Shown piece by piece: positions 1 to 6,765 of a DNA stretch of 32,715 nt. The notes beneath the pieces were generated by a model. That model was not told the DNA's origin, did not search any database, and worked only from the letters and a program-made list of their open reading frames with translations. Each line of letters opens with the position of its first letter. The stretch's first letter is position 1. The stretch comes from Deltaproteobacteria bacterium (GTDB taxonomy: Bacteria > Desulfobacterota > Desulfobulbia > Desulfobulbales > Desulfobulbaceae). The stretch covers positions 1-32,715 of the forward strand of contig JAJRQC010000119.1 in the NCBI GenBank assembly GCA_024280455.1. Direction: 5' to 3'. Both the position numbers and the translations under genes were made by a program.

Positions 1-20
1 CTGAGAAAAGGAGAGGAAAC

Positions 21-137
21 ATGACAGACATACTACTCGCCCGCGATGCGGTCGAGTATCCATTATTGGCTGCTGCCGCAGCCAATAATGGATACCTGCG
101 CCAACTTTGCCAAATAACTACCCATATTTTCGGATAA
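21..137 (+). CDS. Possible 38-residue leader or remnant peptide
   Basis: An ATG at 21 follows a strong purine-rich ribosome binding site (GGAGAGG, about 5 bases upstream) and opens a 38-codon frame ending in TAA at 135-137. Codons 12-25 lie inside a perfect 18-bp hairpin (56-95) and encode an alanine run. I recognise no family. It could be a leader peptide for the downstream oxidoreductase, or the first codons of a gene destroyed by a hairpin-bearing insertion. The good ribosome binding site is the only positive evidence, because the next gene itself has none. Confidence 0.3.
   Translation: MTDILLARDAVEYPLLAAAAANNGYLRQLCQITTHIFG
56..95. repeat. Perfect 18-bp inverted repeat (hairpin, 4-nt loop)
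   Basis: The arms 56-73 and 78-95 are exact reverse complements around the loop TGCC, so the RNA would fold into a very stable hairpin. No T-run follows, so it is not a standard terminator. It lies inside the short frame 21-137 and about 60 bases ahead of the first large gene. It could be an attenuator, an mRNA-processing site or a palindromic repeat element. Confidence 0.85.
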
Positions 138-156
138 ATATCTCGCAGTGAATTAT

Positions 157-1647
157 ATGAACCCTTTATTCCCAGCTTTACAAAAAATTCTGATCATCGG
201 TTCGGGGATCGGCGGCCTGAGTACGGCGATTATCCTAGCCGGACTTGGTCTTGAGGTCCCCGTACTGGAAAAAAACAGGCGGGCGGGCGGGCTCCTGTGT
301 AGCTACACCAGAGACGGCATCGAATGTGAAGTCGGGGTACATTACCTGGGTTCCCTGGACAGGGGCCAGATTCTGCGCCGGTTTTTTGATTACCTGGGCG
401 TGACCGACAGAATCCCGGTCACCCGCATGGGAGAAGACGGGATCATTGACCGCTATCTTTTCGAACCCGGTACTCATCAACCGGCCATATTTGATCTGCC
501 TCCGGGAATGAACCGGTTTGAAGAACAGCTCAGGGTAACCTTTCCCGGCGAACAGAAACAGATAGATGAAATAATCAAACCCATCCGCAAGGCAGCCGAT
601 CAACTGCACGGGCTTGATTTTCTTGATACCGACGGCAATGATTTTTCACTCCTTGACCAATGCCGCTCCCTTGGCAAAATCCTGGATGACCTCCAGGTTT
701 CACCGCGTCTGCGCAGCGTGCTGGCCATTGCCTCTTCCTGGATCGGGGTTCCCCTGGGCGACTGCCCGGCATTTTACCACAACATGGCCCTGGCCTCGTA
801 CATCTCCTCTTCGTGGCGCCTGAACTGCAGTGGTTCCACGATGGCGGATGTTCTGGCCGAACGGTTGCGGGAGCTGGGAGGAAAAATTATCACCATGGCC
901 CAGGTCAGGCGGATTCATGTCCAAAAAAAGATCGTTACCGGGGTGCAGCTCAATTCCGGCGAAGAGCTGGCCGGAGGTACCGTTATCGGCGCGGTCCACC
1001 CCAAGGTCGTTCTGGATATGCTGCCGCGTAAGGGAGCGGTCAGACCGTCGTACCGGCAGCGGATTAGCGGAATCAAAGACACCCATGGCATCTTTTCCGT
1101 CCATGCCCGGATTGATGCTGACGTCCACCCGGAAATCCCCTACAACATTTTTAAAATCGATACCGACCGCAGGGGGAACGTCCCGGATCTCAGGTATTAC
1201 CAGATCAGAAAATGTGAACGCAAAGGCACAAACCTCCTGTCGATTCTAACCTCGGGCAGGGATGAACTCTGGGCGCCTTGGGCGGAAACCAGAACCGGTC
1301 GCCGCGGACAGAAATACGTTAAAGCCAAGATGGACCTTGCCGGGCAGTTGATTCGTGAGGCGGAAGAACTGCTGAGCCCGTTCAAGGATCTGAAAATCCT
1401 TGATGCCTACACGCCCCTGACCCTGCGCGACTGGGTCAATACTCCAGGCGGCAGTGCCTACGGCGTACAGCGTTCCGCCTCCCAGATGCTGGCCACGGCT
1501 CTTTTGAACCGAACCTCGGTCAAGGGGTTATACCTTGCCGGTCAGAGCGTTATGGCCCCGGGAATCATCGGCACGATTATGGGTTCGTTCAGCACGGTCC
1601 AACTACTGCTGGGTCCGGAGGAGTTCAAGGTCAACATACGGCTATAG
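157..1647 (+). CDS. CrtI/RetSat-like FAD-dependent oxidoreductase (phytoene desaturase family)
   Basis: This is a roughly 496-residue flavoprotein of the phytoene desaturase/carotenoid isomerase/retinol saturase group, which oxidises, reduces or isomerises long polyene or acyl chains at the membrane. The N-terminus has the Rossmann FAD motif GSGIGG (about residues 15-20), followed by the acidic residue and RxGG of a dinucleotide fold (VLEKNRRAGG). A GVHYLG motif typical of RetSat/CrtISO relatives lies near residue 60. The C-terminus has the FAD-closing segment GLYLAGQSVMAPG. The ATG at 157 is preferred; an in-frame GTG lies at 148, and neither has a clear ribosome binding site. Length fits the family. 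No phytoene synthase or other carotenoid gene is present. The neighbours are ACP, ketosynthases and radical SAM enzymes, so I infer an acyl or polyene chain substrate. Family is confident; substrate is not. Confidence 0.88.
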   Translation: MNPLFPALQKILIIGSGIGGLSTAIILAGLGLEVPVLEKNRRAGGLLCSYTRDGIECEVGVHYLGSLDRGQILRRFFDYLGVTDRIPVTRMGEDGIIDRYLFEPGTHQPAIFDLPPGMNRFEEQLRVTFPGEQKQIDEIIKPIRKAADQLHGLDFLDTDGNDFSLLDQCRSLGKILDDLQVSPRLRSVLAIASSWIGVPLGDCPAFYHNMALASYISSSWRLNCSGSTMADVLAERLRELGGKIITMAQVRRIHVQKKIVTGVQLNSGEELAGGTVIGAVHPKVVLDMLPRKGAVRPSYRQRISGIKDTHGIFSVHARIDADVHPEIPYNIFKIDTDRRGNVPDLRYYQIRKCERKGTNLLSILTSGRDELWAPWAETRTGRRGQKYVKAKMDLAGQLIREAEELLSPFKDLKILDAYTPLTLRDWVNTPGGSAYGVQRSASQMLATALLNRTSVKGLYLAGQSVMAPGIIGTIMGSFSTVQLLLGPEEFKVNIRL

Positions 1648-1671
1648 CATTTTTTAAAGGAAAAAAACTTC

Positions 1672-2220
1672 ATGCTGCGAATTGCGCTGTTTATCATCTG
1701 CACCCTGTTTTTTCTCTATTTTTCCAGGCGATCCCTGACAAATCCGGGATCGCATGGATTTTACCGTTTTTTTGTCTTTGAGACCATTCTGCTCCTGGTC
1801 CTGCTGAACCATCCCTATTGGTTCAAAAATCCTTTTTCTCCTCTGCAGCTTCTGTCCTGGTTGCTTCTGTTTACCTCAATTGTTTTTGTTCTCCAGGCCC
1901 TGATACTGCTCAAACGATGCGGCGGCCGCGGCAGGCGCGAGGAGATGCCGGAAAACCATCCCTTTGAAAACACCCTCCATATTGTCGACCAGGGATTATA
2001 CCGCTACATTCGACATCCCATGTACAGCTCGCTGCTCCTGCTTGCCTGGGGTGCATTTTTCAAACACATCACCCTGCTCAACATCACTCTGATCGCCCTG
2101 GCCACGGGATTTCTGGTTGCGGCAGCCACCGTAGAGGAGCGTGAGAATATTCGTTTTTTCGGCACAGCGTACAAAGAGTATATACGACGGACAAAGATGT
2201 TTGTCCCCTGGCTGTTTTAA
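1672..2220 (+). CDS. Isoprenylcysteine carboxyl methyltransferase / PEMT-like membrane methyltransferase
   Basis: This 182-residue integral membrane protein has hydrophobic segments near residues 1-17, 27-45, 55-80 and 118-152. The C-terminal half carries the ICMT/PEMT signature: a YRYIRHPMY motif near residue 111, then VEERENIRFFG and AYKEYIRRT near the end. This pattern marks the SAM-dependent methyltransferase fold shared by isoprenylcysteine methyltransferases and phospholipid N-methyltransferases, although bacterial members are often of unknown specificity. The ATG at 1672 follows AAAGGA at a workable spacing. It starts 24 bases after the oxidoreductase, so the two are probably co-transcribed. 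It may methylate a lipid head group or chain end made by this cluster. The alternative is a related NnrU-like reductase fold without methyltransferase activity. Confidence 0.75.
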   Translation: MLRIALFIICTLFFLYFSRRSLTNPGSHGFYRFFVFETILLLVLLNHPYWFKNPFSPLQLLSWLLLFTSIVFVLQALILLKRCGGRGRREEMPENHPFENTLHIVDQGLYRYIRHPMYSSLLLLAWGAFFKHITLLNITLIALATGFLVAAATVEERENIRFFGTAYKEYIRRTKMFVPWLF

Positions 2221-2563
2221 CCCCCATATTTCACAAGCGATCTGCTACAAAGCCTGAAAACATCATGCCTGCTTTGTCACAGCTCCAAAAAGCATCCTCG
2301 AAATATTTCAATATATCTGCGGTCTTTTTGGAGCTGTTCCTCGCATTCACGGCGTTTTCCGACTTTTCGCAACGATCTTTGTGAAAGATGCGGGTTAACG
2401 ATTCCCCAGAAGAAAAAACAAGCCGATACAACTTTTGGTGGCGAGGTTGTTGTGTATTTCCGGTCCTGGTGGTATAAACAGGCGTATTTTTATGCTCCGC
2501 AGGGCTTTGACGAGTGTTCAAGTCCTCACGACTGTCGGTACTCTTTTTCTGTAAGACGATATT
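2221..2563. other. Intergenic region with a 13-bp inverted repeat (2280-2292 / 2324-2336)
   Basis: The 343 bases between the methyltransferase-like gene and the FabZ-ACP gene hold no convincing gene. There is a perfect 13-bp inverted repeat, CAGCTCCAAAAAG at 2280-2292 and its complement at 2324-2336, enclosing 31 bases. A second short dyad, ATCTTTgtgAAAGAT, lies near 2375-2390. There is no T-run after either. These could be regulatory hairpins within a long operon leader or part of an interspersed repeat. A minus-strand frame at 2231-2521 has no family resemblance and no ribosome binding site. Confidence 0.6.
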
Positions 2564-3202
2564 TTGTGGTACTCACTTGTTGAAGTAACAAAAACAGGAT
2601 CAGACGAGATGAACGCCCGGGTGACAACGGACAGGGACTCGCCCTGGTTTTCCGGGCACTTTCCCGAAGATCCGATCCTGCCCGGTATCGGCCTGCTGAA
2701 CATGGTTGCCGATTGTATTGCCGCCGCAAAAGAAGAGACCATCGTCATGGCGGGACTCGGCAGGGTTAAGTTCAGAAAAATCGTCAGACCCGGAGAACAG
2801 CTTGACATTCTCGCTACATCCGACAATAAAAGAGACCAATATACATTCCGGATAACAAGCGGCGGCCAGGATGTCTGCTCCGGAATCATGCGTTTTACAC
2901 CCCAAGAAAACCCTCAGGTTAACAACAGTGAAGTTATGAGCAACGAAATATCCCAGACCATCACCCGAATCGCTGCAATCATCATCGATGAACTCAAGCT
3001 TGAAGACGTAACCCCGGAGACCTTTGATGCCGACCTTGATCTGGTCGATGAAGTGGGCATTGACTCCATGGATCTGGCAACCATCGCCCTGGTCCTCCGG
3101 GACGAGTACGGCATCCGGATAGACGAGGATGATTATCCCAAGCTGACCACCGTTCGGATCATTGCCGAGTACATCGACAACAAGCTCAAAAGCAGCGAAT
3201 AA
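2564..3202 (+). CDS. FabZ-like hotdog domain fused to acyl carrier protein
   Basis: This 212-residue protein has two parts. Residues 1-112 are a FabZ/FabA-like hotdog domain with the signature GHFPEDPILPG (His32 is the usual catalytic histidine). Residues 126-212 are an acyl carrier protein with the attachment motif GIDSMDL (Ser168). A short linker of about 15 residues joins them. The glutamate that normally completes the FabZ active site, five residues after the PG, is Asn46 here, so dehydration may be weak or lost and the domain may only bind or modify acyl-ACP. The TTG start at 2564 is chosen because it gives the MWY... beginning usual for this subfamily; ATG at 2609 would cut into the fold. 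The next gene starts 5 bases after the stop, implying one operon. Hotdog-ACP fusion is unusual because these are normally separate proteins. Confidence 0.85.
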   Translation: MWYSLVEVTKTGSDEMNARVTTDRDSPWFSGHFPEDPILPGIGLLNMVADCIAAAKEETIVMAGLGRVKFRKIVRPGEQLDILATSDNKRDQYTFRITSGGQDVCSGIMRFTPQENPQVNNSEVMSNEISQTITRIAAIIIDELKLEDVTPETFDADLDLVDEVGIDSMDLATIALVLRDEYGIRIDEDDYPKLTTVRIIAEYIDNKLKSSE

Positions 3203-3207
3203 GTCCC

Positions 3208-4266
3208 GTGCAGACCGAAAAACAGCCGGGATATAAATTCTCCGAGATTATAGCCGATCCCGTCATCAGAAAGCGGTGGGAAAAGGTACAAAAATACTTT
3301 TTTCTCCGTGAATCCACCTATGACATGAGCAACCGGTGCAATATCCGCTGTGAAGGCTGCTATTATTTTGCCGGTGAGAGTAAAAAACAATTTGCCGACG
3401 AGAATCGGGACCCGGCCGCCTGGAAGCAGCTCTTTGAGGCGGAAAAAGAACGGGGCATAACCTTTGTCGTCCTGGCCGGGGCCGAACCTGCCCTGGCTCC
3501 GGAACTGTGCCGGGTCTGCTTTGACGTAATTCCGCTGGGGGCCATTGCCACCAACGGGTTGAAACCGATCCCGCAGGACATCGACTACCGGATCCACATC
3601 TCGACCTGGGGCAACGATACAACCAGTCTTGCGGTCAGAAAAGCACCGGACATGCTCGTTCGGCAGATGGAAAATTATAAGGATGATCCCAGGGCTGTTT
3701 TTGTCTACACCTTCTCGCCGGTCAACATTGACGAGGCCCGGGAGGTCACCGAGCTGCTGGCGAAAGGCGGGCAGCAGATCACCTTTAACATGTTTTCCGC
3801 CCCGGTCGGCTACAACGGCCACCTCCGACATACGCCGGAGACGCTGGCCCAAACCCGCCGGGTCATGACCGAGCTGCTGGCGGAATTTCCGACAACCGTG
3901 CTCTTTTCACCCTATAATATCCTTGCCCATACTGAAGAAAAAGGACTGCACGAGCTGTTTTCCTGTTCCTACCCGCGGATGAACCCATCCACGGATATCG
4001 GACTGGGCCGCTCATTCCGGCAATACCGTACCGACCTGGCCTGGGACCGTGAGGCGGCCTGCTGCGTACCGGATACCGATTGTGATGACTGCCGCCATTA
4101 CGCCGCCGGCAGCGCCGTGGTGACGGCGCGGATGTACCGCCATGCCACCGACCCGGCAACCTTTTCCGCCTGGCTCGACTACGTGGACACCTATCTTGCA
4201 GTCTGGGTTCGTGGGTACGACAAGGGAAAAAACCTCTGTGAACACCCGGTGATCCCGATTGGTTAA
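3208..4266 (+). CDS. Radical SAM protein, first of a tandem paralogous pair
   Basis: This 352-residue radical SAM enzyme would cleave SAM at a [4Fe-4S] cluster to make a 5'-deoxyadenosyl radical. The cluster motif is CNIRCEGC (Cys44, Cys48, Cys51), preceded by YDMSNR. A second cysteine group near the C-terminus (Cys285, Cys286, Cys292, Cys295, pattern CC-x5-C-x2-C) could hold an auxiliary cluster or metal. The GGEP-like SAM-binding segment is present as AGAEP near residue 93. The start is a GTG at 3208, 5 bases past the FabZ-ACP stop, with no obvious ribosome binding site, so translational coupling is likely. The following gene is a clear paralogue with the same N-terminal and C-terminal cysteine arrangement. 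No PqqA or peptide substrate gene is visible, and the lipid context suggests an acyl-ACP or lipid substrate. The reaction is unknown. Confidence 0.88.
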   Translation: MQTEKQPGYKFSEIIADPVIRKRWEKVQKYFFLRESTYDMSNRCNIRCEGCYYFAGESKKQFADENRDPAAWKQLFEAEKERGITFVVLAGAEPALAPELCRVCFDVIPLGAIATNGLKPIPQDIDYRIHISTWGNDTTSLAVRKAPDMLVRQMENYKDDPRAVFVYTFSPVNIDEAREVTELLAKGGQQITFNMFSAPVGYNGHLRHTPETLAQTRRVMTELLAEFPTTVLFSPYNILAHTEEKGLHELFSCSYPRMNPSTDIGLGRSFRQYRTDLAWDREAACCVPDTDCDDCRHYAAGSAVVTARMYRHATDPATFSAWLDYVDTYLAVWVRGYDKGKNLCEHPVIPIG

Positions 4267-4295
4267 CAGATATTCCAACGCCGAGCACAAAAACA

Positions 4296-4324
4296 CAAAA
4301 CTCAAAACCCAGAACTCAAAACCC
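4296..4324 (+). repeat. Short A/C-rich direct repeat ahead of the second radical SAM gene
   Basis: ACTCAAAACCC occurs at 4300-4310 and again at 4314-4324, a 14-bp period in an A/C-rich tract that ends directly before the ATG at 4325. If the upstream TTG at 4259 were used, this tract would be translated into a low-complexity lysine/asparagine-rich stretch that the paralogous upstream protein lacks. I therefore read it as a non-coding spacer repeat. Confidence 0.6.
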
Positions 4325-5323
4325 ATGATAACCGTCAGTTCACTGCTCGATAACCACTGGTATGAGCGCTATAAAAAAATATCCCGGCTCAATATCCGCA
4401 GTTCCATTTACGATGTAACCGACCGCTGTAACCTGCGCTGCAAGGGATGTTTTTTCTTTTCCTCAGGTGAGCATGAACGGGCATCGGAAGAAAAGGACGT
4501 CGGCAAGTGGCATGTCTTTGTTGAAAAAGAGATGGCACGCGGGGTGAACCTGGCCATCCTCATCGGCGGAGAACCGACGCTTTGCCTGGACCGGATCGAA
4601 GCGTTTTACAAACGGCTGCCCACCTTCTGCGCCACCAACGGGTTGATCAAAGTCCCCCGGGACCGCTTTCCCGACATGATGGTCGGTCTCTCCCTGTGGG
4701 GTGATATCGAGGACGAGACCATTCTGCGCGGCAAGGATACCTTCAAGATTTCCAGTGCCAACTACGAGGGGGATCCTCACGCCTACTACCTGTACACCAT
4801 TACCCCCAAGCAACTCGGCAAGACCGAAAAGATCATCCGTAAAATTAAAGACGTCGGGCTCAAGGTCCACATGCAGCTGCTGTCCAATGACGAGGGTGTG
4901 GACGGATTTTCATGGCAGCCGGATGAACTGATCGCCATTCGGGCAGAAATGGATGACATGCTGGACAAGTATCCGCAAACGGTGATCTCCTCAAAGTATT
5001 ATCACGAGATCATCACCACCGGTAAGATGCTGGATCGGGAATTCGGCTGGATGGAATGCCCCTCGGTGACTGAACCGATCGACAAGAGAGAGCCCCGACC
5101 AAAACGGCTGACCAACTTCATCCGCTGGGCCTCGGATCTTGAGACCATGCACCGCTGCTGTACCTCGGAAACCCGTGACTGCTCGACCTGCAAAGACGGT
5201 GCGGCCCATATGAGCTGGGTCATGGTCAACAAACGGGCTCATATCAAGACCAGCAAAGACCTGCAGAACTGGATTGAGGTGTACGAGATGTTTGCCAAAC
5301 TTTATCAGTTCATCCCCTGGTAA
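4325..5323 (+). CDS. Radical SAM protein, second of the tandem pair
   Basis: This 332-residue radical SAM protein is paralogous to the gene before it. The cluster motif is CNLRCKGC (Cys35, Cys39, Cys42) after YDVTDR. IGGEPTL near residue 81 is the canonical SAM-binding GGE motif. A C-terminal group, Cys278, Cys279, Cys286 and Cys289 (CC-x6-C-x2-C), matches that of its neighbour. The ATG at 4325 is preferred over a TTG at 4259, because the TTG would add about 22 residues encoded by a direct-repeat tract. The shared architecture suggests gene duplication with both copies retained, either as a heteromer or for two successive radical steps. The neighbouring ketosynthases and ACPs point to chemistry on an acyl chain; the substrate is not known. 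Confidence 0.88.
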   Translation: MITVSSLLDNHWYERYKKISRLNIRSSIYDVTDRCNLRCKGCFFFSSGEHERASEEKDVGKWHVFVEKEMARGVNLAILIGGEPTLCLDRIEAFYKRLPTFCATNGLIKVPRDRFPDMMVGLSLWGDIEDETILRGKDTFKISSANYEGDPHAYYLYTITPKQLGKTEKIIRKIKDVGLKVHMQLLSNDEGVDGFSWQPDELIAIRAEMDDMLDKYPQTVISSKYYHEIITTGKMLDREFGWMECPSVTEPIDKREPRPKRLTNFIRWASDLETMHRCCTSETRDCSTCKDGAAHMSWVMVNKRAHIKTSKDLQNWIEVYEMFAKLYQFIPW

Positions 5324-5351
5324 CAGGATAAATGGCCACAGGCACCACATC

Positions 5352-5412
5352 TTTGCACAATCGAGCCTACCCGCATAGGGAGAGCTATAGCGACCCGGCA
5401 CGATTGTGCAAA
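5352..5412. repeat. 12-bp perfect inverted repeat upstream of the first ketosynthase
   Basis: TTTGCACAATCG at 5352-5363 and its exact complement at 5401-5412 enclose 37 bases, with three further base pairs possible just inside. It lies in the 173-base gap between the second radical SAM gene and the first ketosynthase gene. There is no following T-run. It could be an operator, an internal mRNA-processing hairpin or a palindromic repeat. No confident promoter was found in the gap. Confidence 0.7.
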
Positions 5413-5496
5413 TCTGCAGCACCTGAGACCATTTACACAAATAAGTATTTAAGATCACAGAGTCGAACACCCTGTGGTAGCTTACGGTAACAATAT

Positions 5497-6753
5497 ATGG
5501 GGGAAAAAGACGCGGTCATTGTTGGCTTTGATGCCATCTCCCCGCTGGGAAGCGATCTGGATACCCAGTGGCAGCGCGCCCTTGAAGGCAAAAGCGGTAT
5601 CGGCCCGCTCACCCGTTTTCCACTTGCCCCTGATTTTCCCGTTTCCATTGCCGGCCAGGTCCCGGATATTGACCAGAAAAATAAAAAATACCCGTTCCTG
5701 ACCCCCCGCCACCAGGCGGCCTGGAGTTCGCCGGTCTTCAAGTATTCCATGCTTTCGGTGGCCCGGGCACTTGACCGCAGCCGAATTGAAATCACCCCTG
5801 ATATCGCCCCAAGAGTTGCGGTGACCTACAGTTCAGCCATCGGCGGCCTGAATGCGGTCCTGACCGCCGACAGACGACTGCAGGCTGAAAACAAGCTGCC
5901 CCTGCCCTATACCAATCCCAACGCCTGTATCAACATGGTCGGCGGAAAAATCGCCATTCAAACCGGGGCCCAGGGACCGATTACCACCACCATTACCGCC
6001 TGCGCCACCGGTCTGACTTCAATCATCATCGGCGCCATGTTTCTGGCTCAGGGCCGGGCCGATGTCGTCATCTGCGGGGCGGTTGACTTTGCCCTGGTTG
6101 AGCCGATCGTGGCCGGATTCTACACCATGAACGGGGTGTATAACCCAAAAGAGGGCCGGGAGAACGACCCGCCGCAGACCGCCAGCCGCCCCTTTTCCCC
6201 GGATCGTCGGGGTTTTGTTATTTCCGAAGGCGCAGGAGCGCTGATTCTGACCACCAGAGCATTTGCCCGCAGCCATGGCCTGCAGGCCGAAGCTGAACTT
6301 GCCGGATGGGGTATGACCTCGGATGCCCATCACTTTGTTGCCCCGCATCTTCCGACGGTGACCCGGTGCATGGAGGATGCAATCATTGATGCCGGACTGG
6401 CGCCGAATGATATTGATGCGGTCAACGCTCATGCCGCCTCGACCAGAGTCGGCGACAAGGTAGAATACGACGCCCTGCAGGCAGTATTCGGCAACAACCT
6501 GCCACCGGTCAGTGCCAATAAATCACTCATCGGTCACGCCATGGGCGCCTCCAGCGTCATCGAGACCATTTTCGCACTCCATGGCATGCAGGACGGTATA
6601 CTGCCGCCAACCATCAACTATTCCCCGGATCCTGAAATCGAGATTGATTGCGTGGCCGAGGGGAAACGGGCGGTCGACCAGGAATTTATTTTAAAAAACT
6701 CCTTTGGCTTCGGCGGCTGTAACGCCTGTGCGGTTTTTCGAAAGATCGGTTGA
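5497..6753 (+). CDS. Beta-ketoacyl-ACP synthase, FabF type (first of two)
   Basis: This 418-residue condensing enzyme of the KAS I/II (FabF) family elongates acyl-ACP with malonyl-ACP by decarboxylative Claisen condensation. The complete active site is visible: nucleophile Cys169 in TACATG, His312 in NAHAAST, Lys342 and His347 in NKSLIGHAMGAS. The C-terminal glycine-rich loop NSFGFGGCN is present. The usual NAHGTST is NAHAAST here, a mild change. Length is normal. The ATG at 5497 is used, with a weak ribosome binding site. The second ketosynthase starts 13 bases after this stop. Pairs of FabF-like proteins are typical of aryl-polyene and type II PKS loci, where one may be a chain-length factor. 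Here both have a cysteine, so both could be catalytic. It is probably specialised and not the housekeeping FabF. Confidence 0.93.
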   Translation: MGEKDAVIVGFDAISPLGSDLDTQWQRALEGKSGIGPLTRFPLAPDFPVSIAGQVPDIDQKNKKYPFLTPRHQAAWSSPVFKYSMLSVARALDRSRIEITPDIAPRVAVTYSSAIGGLNAVLTADRRLQAENKLPLPYTNPNACINMVGGKIAIQTGAQGPITTTITACATGLTSIIIGAMFLAQGRADVVICGAVDFALVEPIVAGFYTMNGVYNPKEGRENDPPQTASRPFSPDRRGFVISEGAGALILTTRAFARSHGLQAEAELAGWGMTSDAHHFVAPHLPTVTRCMEDAIIDAGLAPNDIDAVNAHAASTRVGDKVEYDALQAVFGNNLPPVSANKSLIGHAMGASSVIETIFALHGMQDGILPPTINYSPDPEIEIDCVAEGKRAVDQEFILKNSFGFGGCNACAVFRKIG

Positions 6754-6765
6754 AAAAAAGAACAT

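Noticed and set aside
157-1647. Carotenoid biosynthesis locus
   Set aside because: The CrtI-like protein is alone; no phytoene synthase, cyclase or isoprenoid genes are nearby, and the context is acyl-chain chemistry.
2231-2521. Minus-strand frame of 96 codons between the methyltransferase-like and FabZ-ACP genes
   Set aside because: No recognisable family, no ribosome binding site, and it spans the inverted repeat; more likely chance or part of a repeat.
3133-3852. Long minus-strand frame opposite the first radical SAM gene
   Set aside because: It mirrors the coding frame of a well-supported enzyme; composition is that of an antisense shadow.
4259-4324. N-terminal extension of the second radical SAM protein from a TTG start
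   Set aside because: The extra residues come from a direct-repeat tract and have no counterpart in the paralogue; ATG 4325 fits better.
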